64,000 nt of DNA from positions 31,996 to 95,995 of the forward strand of contig CAKOXV010000003.1 of assembly GCA_934130355.1 (NCBI GenBank). Reading direction: 5' to 3'. Position numbers and translations under genes: made by a program. This stretch comes from an uncultured Clostridia bacterium. Lineage in GTDB: Bacteria; Bacillota; Clostridia; TANB77; CAG-508. This document shows positions 1 to 7,968 of this stretch, piece by piece (the first letter of the stretch is position 1; each line of letters starts with the position of its first letter). The notes below the pieces were generated by a model. That model did no database searches. It was given only the letters and a program-made list of their open reading frames with translations, and was not told the origin of the DNA.

Positions 1-698
1 GGTAATATTTCTTGAATATTGCTTATTTTTCTATCTGTTATTAATATGTATGGATTATCTATAACTGCTTCCATTTTTTCTGTATCTGTTACCATATATG
101 GTGATACATATCCTTTATCAAATTGCATTCCTTCTACTACATTTAATTCTGTATTTGAAGTTTTTGATTCTTCTATTGTTATAACGCCATCTTTTGATAC
201 TTTTTCCATAGCATCTGCAATTAGATTTCCTACTTCAGCATTATTTGCTGAAATGCTTGCAACTCTTGCTATGTCTTCTTTTCCATTAACTGGTGATGTA
301 ATTTCTTTTAGTTCTTTAACAGCTCCATCTACTGCTTTTTCTATTCCTCTTTTTATTGCCATTGGGTCTGCTCCTGCTGCAACATTTTTTACACCTTCTT
401 TAATCATTGCTTGTGCTAAAACTGTTGCTGTTGTTGTTCCATCTCCTGCGACATCATTTGTTTTAGTTGATACTTCTTTTACTAAACGAGCTCCCATATT
501 TTCAAATTTATCTTCTAATTCAATTTCTTTTGCTATTGTTACACCATCATTTGTTATAAGAGGTGCTCCAAAACTTTTATCTAAAACTACGTTTCTTCCT
601 TTTGGCCCTAATGTTACTTTTACTGTATCTGCTAATTTATTAACACCTTCTAATAATGATTTTCTTGCATCTTCTCCAAATTTAATTTGTTTTGCCAT
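1..698 (-). CDS. groL: GroEL chaperonin (N-terminal part, cut by window edge)
   Basis: The reverse strand from the ATG at 698 reads MAKQIKFGEDARKSLLEGV, then the TLGPKGRNVVLD and ITNDGVT stretches that are hallmarks of GroEL. GroEL forms the 60-kDa double-ring ATP-dependent folding chamber in the cytoplasm, capped by GroES. About 232 codons are visible, covering the equatorial ATP-binding segment and the start of the intermediate and apical regions; the gene runs off the window at base 1. A GGAAGG-type ribosome-binding site lies just upstream. It follows groES by 67 nt on the same strand, so both are transcribed from the CIRCE-controlled promoter near 1115-1171. Identification is secure from the motifs; the C-terminus is not seen. 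Confidence 0.97.
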   Translation of the reverse strand, partial: MAKQIKFGEDARKSLLEGVNKLADTVKVTLGPKGRNVVLDKSFGAPLITNDGVTIAKEIELEDKFENMGARLVKEVSTKTNDVAGDGTTTATVLAQAMIKEGVKNVAAGADPMAIKRGIEKAVDGAVKELKEITSPVNGKEDIARVASISANNAEVGNLIADAMEKVSKDGVITIEESKTSNTELNVVEGMQFDKGYVSPYMVTDTEKMEAVIDNPYILITDRKISNIQEIL

Positions 699-765
699 AA
701 TTATCCTTCCTTTCAAAACTGGACTTTTTATTTAATTTAGATTTGTCCATTTTTATCTTATTAAT

Positions 766-1047
766 CTATTCTACTATTGCTAATATATCTTCTTCTCTTA
801 GAATAATATATTCTTCGCCTTCGTATTTTACTTTTGTTCCACCATATTGGCTTACTACTACATTATCTCCTTTTTTTACTTCCATTTCTTCTCTTTTTCC
901 GTCTATTATTCTTCCTGGTCCAACTTCAATTACTTCTGCTATTTGTGGTTTTTCTTGAGCTGTGCTTGCTAAGATTATTCCACTTTTTGTTGTTTCTTCC
1001 TTTTCCTTCATTTTTATTAATACTCTGTCTGATAATGGTTTTATCAT
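766..1047 (-). CDS. groS: GroES co-chaperonin
   Basis: A 93-aa protein beginning MIKPLSDRVLIKM, the family signature, with the mobile-loop region EKEETTKSGIILAS and the closing segment GEEYIILREEDILAIV. It forms the heptameric lid of GroEL. An in-frame GTG lies three codons upstream at 1056, but the ATG at 1047 is preferred: it matches the usual GroES N-terminus and has an AAGGA ribosome-binding site at workable spacing, whereas the GTG sits only 2 nt from that site. It is first in the groES-groEL operon, downstream of a sigma-A promoter and a CIRCE operator, so repression by HrcA is expected. Confidence 0.97.
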   Translation of the reverse strand: MIKPLSDRVLIKMKEKEETTKSGIILASTAQEKPQIAEVIEVGPGRIIDGKREEMEVKKGDNVVVSQYGGTKVKYEGEEYIILREEDILAIVE

Positions 1048-1114
1048 TTTTATCACATTCCTTTCTATACTACACTTTATAAAATAATAATATTATTACT
1101 ATTATTTTATTCGA

Positions 1115-1141
1115 TTAGCACTCTTTACATTTGACTGCTAA
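1115..1141 (-). promoter_or_regulatory. CIRCE operator of groESL
   Basis: Inverted repeat TTAGCACTC, 9-nt spacer, GACTGCTAA. It differs from the consensus TTAGCACTC-N9-GAGTGCTAA at one position. It lies immediately downstream of the groES -10 box, the classical position for HrcA repression. Confidence 0.93.
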
Positions 1142-1142
1142 T

Positions 1143-1171
1143 AATATATACCCTTTCTATCCCTTTGTCAA
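1143..1171 (-). promoter_or_regulatory. Sigma-A promoter of groESL
   Basis: On the minus strand the -35 box TTGACA (1166-1171) is followed by a 17-nt spacer and the -10 box TATATT (1143-1148). CIRCE starts 1 nt after the -10 box. Confidence 0.85.
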
Positions 1172-1281
1172 TACTTTTATTTAAATTTCACATAAAGTTC
1201 ACAATTTCTAATTTTAGTAATAATGTCTCTTCAAATATTTTATGCTCTAGGAAATATATTTAGAACAACTTTTTCTATGTA

Positions 1282-1415
1282 TAGAACAAAGCGACGCAGT
1301 CGCCCTTTGTTCTTGCCAGATTTGAGTTTTCGACTAAAGGAGAAAATCTCAAAGGGCTAGCGATTGTAGCTTTTATATACTAGGAAGTCTAGAGGACTTT
1401 CCTAGTATATAAAAA
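1282..1415 (+). repeat. 135-bp structured intergenic repeat, copy 1
   Basis: Contains four potential stem-loops in order: AGAACAAAG/CTTTGTTCT with CGAC/GTCG; TTTGAGTTTTC/GAAAATCTCAAA; GCTA/TAGC; and TATACTAGGAA/TTCCTAGTATA. A copy about 96-97% identical lies in inverted orientation at 6331-6465. Differences are a few substitutions and one 1-nt indel, some in loops. It carries no ORF. It could be a non-autonomous mobile repeat or a structured RNA; the sequence does not decide. Confidence 0.85.
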
Positions 1416-1466
1416 AATATGTATTTCATACAAGTGTGAAATACATATTCTAATTATCTTACACAT

Positions 1467-2033
1467 TTATTTTTTATTAGCTTCAAAAAATTCATCTTTA
1501 GTTATAGAATAAATAACTTTATTTTCCATAAGTCCTGTTTTTTCATTAATCTTTCTATCACGTAATACAGCTTCTTTTTTCATATTAACACCATTTAATA
1601 CTTTTGTTTTAAACTCTTTGATTTCTTTATTTCCATCATAGAATTTTGAAACTACCATATTAAGATGTTCTTGTGTAAATATATATTCTAAAACGCAATT
1701 TAATGCTTCTTCCATATAATTTCCATCAATATATTTAAATGCTATTCCAAATTTTATGTTACAATATTTATTTAATCTTGAAACTTCTAGTGCATTTATA
1801 AATCCGATTGCCGAACTGCTTTCCTTTTCTTCTATTACCCAAACAAGTTCATTTGCATCATATTCATTAATATATGATTCAACAATTTTTCTTGTTTCTT
1901 CAATGTTTTGATGAAGATTATACCCTAAACAATTTTCAAGTTTCTTTTCAGTTGCCAGGTTTTTATAGATATCATCTACATCCTCAATTTTAAATTTTCT
2001 GATTTTTAAATTTTCAGTTTCTAAATCTTTCAT
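1467..2033 (-). CDS. GNAT-family N-acetyltransferase
   Basis: A 188-aa protein with the layout of RimJ/RimL-type GNAT acetyltransferases: an N-terminal strand (LKIRKFKIEDVDDIYKNLA), a central acceptor region (WVIEEKESSSAIGFINALE) and the helix and strand that normally bind acetyl-CoA (YMEEALNCVLEYIFTQEHLNMVV). These enzymes transfer acetyl from acetyl-CoA to an amino group; the substrate cannot be told here. An upstream extension to 2075 is open, but the ATG at 2033 has a perfect AGGAGG site 6 nt before it. It directly follows the 634-aa gene on the same strand, inside the interval bounded by the inverted 135-bp repeats. Confidence 0.8.
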   Translation of the reverse strand: MKDLETENLKIRKFKIEDVDDIYKNLATEKKLENCLGYNLHQNIEETRKIVESYINEYDANELVWVIEEKESSSAIGFINALEVSRLNKYCNIKFGIAFKYIDGNYMEEALNCVLEYIFTQEHLNMVVSKFYDGNKEIKEFKTKVLNGVNMKKEAVLRDRKINEKTGLMENKVIYSITKDEFFEANKK

Positions 2034-2081
2034 ATAATGCCTCCTATGCATATAAATACATATAATATACCACATTATATT

Positions 2082-3986
2082 TTATTTTTCTACATTTTTT
2101 GAAAAATTTACCAAATTTTTTGCTTTTTCTCTGATAGAATACCTGTCAAATATTACCAAAGGTACATCTAATCCCACTTCTTTCATTTGTCTTTTTATCA
2201 ATTCTAAATTCTTTTTTTCTACTTCTGAATTTAATTTGTCGTTTCCTATATACATAACATATGATGGTTTCAAAGAGTTCTCATATGAATTTCTAAATAA
2301 TACTATTTCAGTATTATTTTCAAACTGTTTTTCATCTGATACTAGTTCATTATATGAAACTGAAAAATCTTCAAATTGATTATTACTCTCAACATAGTCA
2401 ATTCCCTTATTTGAGTGTATATTTTCACTAGAAATAGTTGCTATTAATTCTGGGCTCAACGTTTCCTTTGAAAATCCTAGTGCTATTTGACCTCTTGTTC
2501 CTCTTCCTTCAAGAATTTCTTTGGGCGTTGCAACCATTGCACATAATTGATTTGAAGTATTAGTAACATATCTCGTATCAAAACTTCCTACTTGTCCTAT
2601 TCCTTCAAAATCTAAAGCATAATCTGTTATATAATGATTTTCTTTAGCTTGATATTGTAATAACATTGTTTCCTTTTCTTTTTCTGAAAATTCAAATTTT
2701 TCTCCTAATTCTTTTGAACGTTTTTCCTCTAACTCTTTTACATATGTATCAAAATTTGACATTGTTCTACTTGGATTGAAGAAATGTAGCATAGCAGCAG
2801 AATCCATTTGTGCTAAATCTGTTATCACAATTTCTTGTGTTTTTTCTGGATTATATACTTTTTCTACTATTTGATTTCTATTTTCAACTTCATAATCCAT
2901 AAATGCTGATTCCATAAAATCTGAAATTTCACTACTTTCTTCTACTACTTCACTTAATGATTTTGATAATATTTCATCAATAGTATGCATAATTTCAACT
3001 GTATTTTGCGTTTTAGACAAACTTTCTAGCCTTTTTCTTAATAATCCAATGTTATTGTATCTTTTTAAATCATCTTTACTCCATACTTTGTTAAGTGTTG
3101 CTATTTTTCTTCTTTCATCATTAGTATATTTTTTTCCAGAAAGCACTATATCATCAAAAATCCCAACATCTATTTCTGATTTTATATATTCAGGATGTTC
3201 TCTTAAATGCTTGACAGTATATGTTCCTATAAAATCTGATTCTTTTGCTAATAACCCCATTAAAATATATTGTTCTGTTTCTGATAACTCTTCATTATTA
3301 AAATACTTTTGAAATATTAAATTAAAGTCTTCTTCTGAATAATATGTTACATGGTCTTGTAATCCATCAATTGCAATTGTACTTTTGTTTTTACCATCTA
3401 ATTTTAATACAGTTTTGTTTCTCAAATATGTATCATTATTATAACATTCTACTATCTCTTTACCATACATATCATATATTTCTTTAAGAATACTTTGTGT
3501 CACTTCATTTTCTTCAAATATATCAAGCATACTTTTGTTATTTAATGATTTTCTACAAAAAGTTTCTGGCCTAATCCCTAATTGAATTTCAGATAAATTT
3601 AATCCTGTTGCTCTATTGAAAATTATACAATTCATCATATTTTTTAATACATAATTTGTTTGCATTCCATTAGGAAATTCCATCTTTTTTGCTTTAAAAA
3701 GTTTATCAGCAATTTGTGCTGTTGTTGCATCTTGGTTCTCAAAAGCTCTTTCTATATTTCTTTTTCCAAATAAATTTATTAATAAATCATAACTATCAAC
3801 ATCATCCATTACCTTAAAATGTTTATATAGAGCTTTTCCATACTTTCTGCCCAAACTTTTTGCTTGTATATACTTAAATATATTTCTATTTTTACTATTT
3901 GGTATAATTAATGATCTTGTATTTCTTGGATTTTTATATTGTTTATATTCACTAATTTTTTCTTTTATACTTTCTATAAAATTCAT
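2082..3986 (-). CDS. Hypothetical protein, 634 aa, accessory island
   Basis: Not recognised. The protein is soluble-looking, rich in Glu, Lys and Asn, with no signal peptide or membrane segment. The first 60 residues are basic (YKQYKNPRNTRSLIIPNSKNRNIFKYIQAK). The middle is helical and charged (roughly residues 280-460). The C-terminal quarter looks like an alpha/beta domain ending KPSYVMYIGNDKLNSEVEKK then LDVPLVIFDRYSI, possibly nucleotide- or ligand-binding, but no catalytic motif could be assigned. No in-frame CGG codon occurs, so its codon use resembles the chromosome rather than the smaller foreign-looking genes. It precedes the GNAT gene with a gap of about 50 nt and may be cotranscribed with it. 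Confidence 0.75.
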   Translation of the reverse strand: MNFIESIKEKISEYKQYKNPRNTRSLIIPNSKNRNIFKYIQAKSLGRKYGKALYKHFKVMDDVDSYDLLINLFGKRNIERAFENQDATTAQIADKLFKAKKMEFPNGMQTNYVLKNMMNCIIFNRATGLNLSEIQLGIRPETFCRKSLNNKSMLDIFEENEVTQSILKEIYDMYGKEIVECYNNDTYLRNKTVLKLDGKNKSTIAIDGLQDHVTYYSEEDFNLIFQKYFNNEELSETEQYILMGLLAKESDFIGTYTVKHLREHPEYIKSEIDVGIFDDIVLSGKKYTNDERRKIATLNKVWSKDDLKRYNNIGLLRKRLESLSKTQNTVEIMHTIDEILSKSLSEVVEESSEISDFMESAFMDYEVENRNQIVEKVYNPEKTQEIVITDLAQMDSAAMLHFFNPSRTMSNFDTYVKELEEKRSKELGEKFEFSEKEKETMLLQYQAKENHYITDYALDFEGIGQVGSFDTRYVTNTSNQLCAMVATPKEILEGRGTRGQIALGFSKETLSPELIATISSENIHSNKGIDYVESNNQFEDFSVSYNELVSDEKQFENNTEIVLFRNSYENSLKPSYVMYIGNDKLNSEVEKKNLELIKRQMKEVGLDVPLVIFDRYSIREKAKNLVNFSKNVEK

Positions 3987-4129
3987 AAAATTTTCCTTTT
4001 TTCACTTGTATTATTTTATGCAAGACATATCTCTAAAATTGTTTGCTATATATAACTTATCATAAGTTACTTAATTTTACAATTAAATCACTAATATTTT
4101 TTTTCATTTTCAATTATAAATATATTAGG

Positions 4130-4169
4130 AAAACGACTGTGATTTAAAATCTTAAACCACAGTCGTTTT
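4130..4169. terminator. Strong hairpin upstream of the 634-aa gene
   Basis: 18-bp stem with one mismatch (AAAACGACTGTG/CACAGTCGTTTT core), loop AATC. The stem ends in a T-run in both directions, so it could terminate transcription either way. The rest of 3987-4307 shows no gene. Confidence 0.6.
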
Positions 4170-4307
4170 AAGCAAGTTGAGTTTACTTGAATTTTTCCGC
4201 AAAAATCTTCTGTATCAATCTAACCTTTTCCATAGTTTCTAATACTTTAACCTGTCTGACTCTTTAATTGCAATACCATAACCCACATATGTATTTTTTC
4301 ACTGGTA

Positions 4308-4348
4308 TATAAAAACAGGTAGTAAGTTTTTTAATACTCACTACCTGT
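4308..4348 (-). terminator. Rho-independent terminator of the 4361-4672 gene
   Basis: Stem ACAGGTAGTGAG/CTTACTACCTGT followed by a run of five T on the minus strand, 12 nt past the stop codon. Confidence 0.85.
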
Positions 4349-4360
4349 AAATTGGTTATC

Positions 4361-4672
4361 TTATGTTGTTTGCGATATTATCTGAATAAAATCTTCCCGT
4401 ATTTTTTTGTATAGTTTTTGTGCATCTTCTCCCAATCCAGAAGCATCTGGCAAAGTTTCAAATAACTCTTTAACAATTCCCCTACGAATGCTCATTAAGA
4501 TAATTGTAGGTGAACCATCCCCGCAAATATAGGAGGCCACAGCAACATCCAGTACTTTATCTACACCATACTCATCAATTATTTTCTCGAACTCTTCCAA
4601 TTCTGCCAAAGTATAAACTGCTTTTCCATAGTAATGCCACCAATGTATAAGATCCCCTTTTTCAATAGCCAT
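4361..4672 (-). CDS. Small hypothetical protein, 103 aa, foreign codon use
   Basis: Starts at the ATG at 4672 (MAIEKGDLIHWW) because AAGGAG sits 8 nt upstream; the open frame continues further up but lacks a start signal. The protein is acidic, Trp/Tyr-rich at the N-terminus, with no membrane segment, and I do not recognise it. Its composition is less AT-biased than its neighbours, and residue 92 is encoded by CGG (4397-4399), a codon otherwise almost absent from the window. That suggests recent horizontal transfer. It has its own terminator and lies inside the repeat-bounded island. Confidence 0.7.
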   Translation of the reverse strand: MAIEKGDLIHWWHYYGKAVYTLAELEEFEKIIDEYGVDKVLDVAVASYICGDGSPTIILMSIRRGIVKELFETLPDASGLGEDAQKLYKKIREDFIQIISQTT

Positions 4673-4821
4673 TTTGTTGGCTCCTTTCTTTTTGCAATCG
4701 CAAAATGTTGTAAAGTTAAAATGTTGTCCAGTAGTACATACCTCCATAGTACCATTCTTAGAAAGATTTTTGGAATTTTCCTATACATATTTTACCATAG
4801 TTTTACATAATTTGCAAGCTG

Positions 4822-5030
4822 TCATATGCTCTGCTTATATTTTTCTTCGTAATATTCTTCATCAAAGAATGTTCCGTTTTCCATCCCTTTTTGTCTATAA
4901 TATATCCTTTTTTTGAGAATTCTTTTAACATGTTAGTTGCCCATCTTCAATTGATTCTCTATCCTCATGAAGTAATTTTAGTTGCTCTATCGTGTTTTCT
5001 AATGTTAATTGCTTAAACTTAAAGTATGTG
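4822..5030 (-). pseudogene. Decayed RhuM-like fragment
   Basis: Minus-strand frames read a piece ending LLHEDRESIEDGQLTC then a stop, then LKEFSKKGYIIDKK, and in a shifted frame MENGTFFDEEYYEE then a stop. The last two pieces in order resemble the linker and late region of RhuM-family proteins, which have a phage-antirepressor-like N-terminus. Several stops and at least one frame change separate the pieces and no long ORF remains. The family assignment is from memory of the motif pattern and is tentative; the decay itself is visible. Confidence 0.4.
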
Positions 5031-5033
5031 GTT

Positions 5034-5088
5034 CATTTGAGAAAATGTCTAAAAAAATGAAAAGTATAGGACATTTTCCAAAATGAAT
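5034..5088. repeat. 18-bp imperfect inverted repeat
   Basis: Arms TTCATTTGAGAAAATGTC and GACATTTTCCAAAATGAA, two mismatches, about 19-nt loop. It overlaps the start of a short + strand reading frame (5083-5163, 26 codons, MNYIYNGTLARL...) that has no recognisable product. A + strand terminator-like hairpin (AAAGACACG/CGTGTCTTT then TTGTTT) follows at 5220-5250, so this may be the tail of a lost + strand gene or element. Confidence 0.5.
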
Positions 5089-5219
5089 TACATTTATAAT
5101 GGCACTCTTGCCCGCTTGGTAGGTTTTGATTTCTACAATAGCTTAGAAGTAAAACAGCGTTGAAAAGTTACTAATAGATGTGCTGAAGATATCTATGTTC
5201 AAAACTTTTAAGACTTTAC

Positions 5220-5250
5220 AAAGACACGAATGTTCTCCGTGTCTTTTGTT
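5220..5250 (+). terminator. Terminator-like hairpin
   Basis: Stem AAAGACACG/CGTGTCTTT, 9-nt loop, then TTGTTT. No intact + strand gene precedes it, only the 26-codon remnant at 5083-5163. Confidence 0.6.
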
Positions 5251-5365
5251 TAATATTTATAAATAAAATTTTTTTCCTTTTCCTCTTTAGAACTTATATC
5301 AGCATGTAATCTAACAACATTACACAATGAATTACATTCATCTTTGTTCAATTTTATAATTTTAA

Positions 5366-6208
5366 TTATTCTTTTTTATTAGTTAGTTTTTTTATGTTAG
5401 ATTTTGTTAAACTATTATAATTCGTTTTCTCTGCAACTTTCTTTCCAATCTTTTCTTCAATTTCTTTTCTAGCCTTACCTGTTATCTTTCCAGCCTCTTG
5501 TACATCATCTTTTAATTCCGCTAGTCCGAAACTATTATTAGTATTATGCATTTCATTCGCAGTCACTTCTGCTAGATTTGTTATTGCAAGTTCTAATTTT
5601 CCCATACTGTCTCTTAAATTTCTTTTTGTTCTAGCTATTCCTTTTAATTCTTTATATTGAGCAGTATTCATATTAAAGGTACTTCTATATATTTCATCTG
5701 TTAATATTGCATAATCTCTATCTTTTGCTCCTCTTTCTTTCCATGTATCAGTTAATTCTTTTCTACTATCTATTGATTTTAATCTCTGTGCAATCCATGT
5801 ATCTTCATATCCTTTTCTTATGTATGTTTCTTTTGCTCTATTAATAGCAAGTTCTGGATTCACAATTTCATCTAATCTCTCACTTCCCACTTGTGCTAAC
5901 CATAATTTAAATGGCTCTGCTTTAGGTGAAGGAATAGATTGGATAATTCTTAATATTCCTTTAGTATTTGTTGTTCTTATCTTCCTTATTTTTCCATCTT
6001 TAGCTTTCATCTCAACTAGGGTACAAATTGTACCCCAGTTATTATTTAACTCTTCATCTCTAGCTTTTAATTTTTTTATGTATTGTTTTACATCTACAGA
6101 ATCTGTTAAAATTTGAACAACATCTTCTACTGAAAAATACCAATCTTCGTTGTACCATTCTCTTCTTATTTCTTTTTCTTCAAATATTGCTAATTTATTT
6201 TCTTGCAT
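5366..6208 (-). CDS. Bro-N domain protein (prophage antirepressor / DinD-like)
   Basis: A 280-aa protein. The N-terminal ~110 residues match the Bro-N fold of phage antirepressors (REWYNEDWYFSVEDVVQIL, then IRTTNTKGILRIIQSIPSPKAEPFKLWLAQV). The second half (DTWIAQRLKSIDSRKELTDTW ... YAILTDEIYRSTFNM) is the helical tail seen in chromosomal Bro-N/DinD-type proteins. Such proteins bind DNA; the role here is unknown, although phage members relieve repression. RBS GGAAGTGG precedes the ATG at 6208. It lies at the right edge of the accessory island, next to the inverted 135-bp repeat. Confidence 0.85.
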   Translation of the reverse strand: MQENKLAIFEEKEIRREWYNEDWYFSVEDVVQILTDSVDVKQYIKKLKARDEELNNNWGTICTLVEMKAKDGKIRKIRTTNTKGILRIIQSIPSPKAEPFKLWLAQVGSERLDEIVNPELAINRAKETYIRKGYEDTWIAQRLKSIDSRKELTDTWKERGAKDRDYAILTDEIYRSTFNMNTAQYKELKGIARTKRNLRDSMGKLELAITNLAEVTANEMHNTNNSFGLAELKDDVQEAGKITGKARKEIEEKIGKKVAEKTNYNSLTKSNIKKLTNKKE

Positions 6209-6330
6209 AATACCACTTCCTTATTTATTTTTTGCTATTATATAACATTTTTGCATTGTTGTCAAACATTTGTTTTGCGGACTGCAGAAATTTAGCAGTT
6301 ATTTCGTGGTGAAACAACTGCTCTAATTTA

Positions 6331-6465
6331 TTTTTATATACTAGGAAAGTCCTTTGGACTTCCTAGTATATAAAAGCTACAATCGCTAGCCCTTTGAGAT
6401 TTTCTCCTTATAGTCGAAAACTCAAATCGGGCAAGAACAAAGGGCGACTACGTCGCTTTGTTCTA
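6331..6465 (-). repeat. 135-bp structured intergenic repeat, copy 2 (inverted)
   Basis: Reverse complement of the element at 1282-1415 with only a handful of differences; the stem-loops are conserved, including the TATACTAGGAA stem. Together the two copies bracket about 4.9 kb. Confidence 0.85.
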
Positions 6466-6501
6466 TTGCTATCTTTCATATATTTTGTTTCTTATATAAA
6501 A

Positions 6502-6755
6502 CTATATTGTCCTAATTTCATATTTTACTACATCACACTTTTCCTCTAATAAAAATTTTCCTTCAAATAATTTCTCTTTAAATAAATATGGTGTAAATTT
6601 TTCGTTTTGAGAAAATTGTTTTAAATTATATCCACTCTATACAACCTTCTTCTGATTTTTCTTTTAAATCTCCTTTAAAATTATCTGCTACATATATAAA
6701 TATTACTCCTTGTCTCAAACCTCTCTTTGTTTTTACTAATATTCTTTTTTATTTT
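6502..6755 (-). pseudogene. Truncated, frameshifted Nudix hydrolase remnant
   Basis: On the minus strand one frame reads RQGVIFIYVADNFKGDL then KEKSEEGCIEWI and a stop (near 6634). The next frame continues NLKQFSQNEKFTPYLF then KEKLFEGKFLLEEK and ends at 6502. Joined, this is the C-terminal half of an 8-oxo-dGTP-type Nudix hydrolase (EEG...EW then a TPYLFKEKLFEGKF tail). The N-terminal Nudix box is missing and the frame is broken, so it is a dead gene between the island and rlmD. No CGG occurs at this frame change, so it differs from the three CGG frameshifts. Confidence 0.55.
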
Positions 6756-6802
6756 TTCTCCAATTTAATTTTACAAAACTATTCTTTCTCTTATTACATG
6801 TC

Positions 6803-7945
6803 TTATTTTAGTTGTAGCACTGCCACGCACTCCACATGTTCTGTCCAAGGAAACATGTCTACAGGTTGGATTTCATTAATAGTATAAAGTGTCTGCAGTA
6901 TTTTCAAATTTTGCATTAAAGTAACTGGATTACAACTAATATAAATAATTTTGTTAGGTTTAACACTTTCTAAAGTTTTAATAGTTTTCAAATCTAATCC
7001 GCTTCTAGGAGGATCAACAAAGACAACATCTGCTTTTTCTTTTGGACAGAGTCTAGGCAACATTTCTTCTACTTTACCATCTATAAATTCAACATTTGAA
7101 ATCTTATTTAATCTAGCATTTTCAATTGCATCTTTTACAGCATCTTTCACAACTTCGATTCCATATACCTTTTTGGCTTGTTTCGAAACTAATAATGAAA
7201 TCGTTCCTATTCCAGAATACAAATCATAAACAGTTTCTTTTCCAGTTAAATTTGCAAACTGGATTGCGGTATTATATAATTTTTCTGTTTGTATAGGATT
7301 TACTTGGTAAAATGAAAGTGGTGATATTTTAAATTTTAAATCTTCTATATAATCAACAATATAACCATTTCCATATAATTTATAGTTTTTAATTCCTAAT
7401 ATTACTTTTGTTTTTTGATTATTAATATTTTGCACAATTGTTTTAATGTTAGGAAATTTTGATACTAGCGCTTTTATTATTTCTTCTCTTTTATATAATT
7501 TCTCATCTGTTGTTACAAATACCAACATATTTTCATCTGTATGTATAGCATGTTTAATTATTAGATGTCTTAGAAATCCTTTGCCTGTATCTTCATTATA
7601 TATTTTTATTTTATATTTTTTTATTAATTCAAATGTAAAGTTTGCAATTTCATTTATTTCTTCATTTTGTATCATGCAATTGTTAGAATTTACAACTTTA
7701 TGAGTTCCTTCTTCAAAAAAACCCATTAGTGGTTGTTGTTTGTTCATTCCAAAAACAAATTTTCCCTTGTTTCTATAATTATAAGGATTTTCCATTCCTA
7801 TAATGTCTTTAATTTTTATTTTGTTGTTTAGTTCACTTTGTGCTAATTTTTTTATATATTCAGTCTTTTCTTTTAATTGTTCTTTATATAGAATTTGATG
7901 TATACTACAACCTCCACATTTTTGTGATATTTCACAAGTTTTCAT
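6803..7945 (-). CDS. rlmD: 23S rRNA (uracil-5-)-methyltransferase, RlmD/RumA family
   Basis: A 380-aa SAM-dependent enzyme that makes 5-methyluridine in 23S rRNA. Cys4, Cys10 and Cys13 (CEISQKCGGC) plus Cys90 fit the [4Fe-4S] ligand pattern of RumA. DLYSGIGTISL is the SAM-binding motif, FVDPPRSGL a conserved loop, and ISCNPVTL carries the catalytic Cys. The usual N-terminal TRAM domain is absent, as in some clostridial members. It starts 23 nt after the pyrG stop, so the two are probably cotranscribed. Whether it modifies one or two sites (RlmC/RlmCD/RlmD) cannot be decided here. Confidence 0.9.
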   Translation of the reverse strand: MKTCEISQKCGGCSIHQILYKEQLKEKTEYIKKLAQSELNNKIKIKDIIGMENPYNYRNKGKFVFGMNKQQPLMGFFEEGTHKVVNSNNCMIQNEEINEIANFTFELIKKYKIKIYNEDTGKGFLRHLIIKHAIHTDENMLVFVTTDEKLYKREEIIKALVSKFPNIKTIVQNINNQKTKVILGIKNYKLYGNGYIVDYIEDLKFKISPLSFYQVNPIQTEKLYNTAIQFANLTGKETVYDLYSGIGTISLLVSKQAKKVYGIEVVKDAVKDAIENARLNKISNVEFIDGKVEEMLPRLCPKEKADVVFVDPPRSGLDLKTIKTLESVKPNKIIYISCNPVTLMQNLKILQTLYTINEIQPVDMFPWTEHVECVAVLQLK

Positions 7946-7968
7946 TTTATTACTCTCGCCTTCATTTG

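Noticed and set aside
19..735. Long + strand ORF at the window start
   Set aside because: It is the antisense shadow of groEL; the minus-strand translation is a textbook GroEL N-terminus.
1416..6330. Calling the repeat-bounded interval an insertion sequence or transposon
   Set aside because: No transposase, integrase or target duplication is visible; only the inverted repeats and gene content suggest mobility.
6502..6755. Nudix remnant as another CGG recoding case
   Set aside because: The frame change occurs after an in-frame TAA, no CGG is present and the N-terminal half is missing, so it is a true pseudogene.
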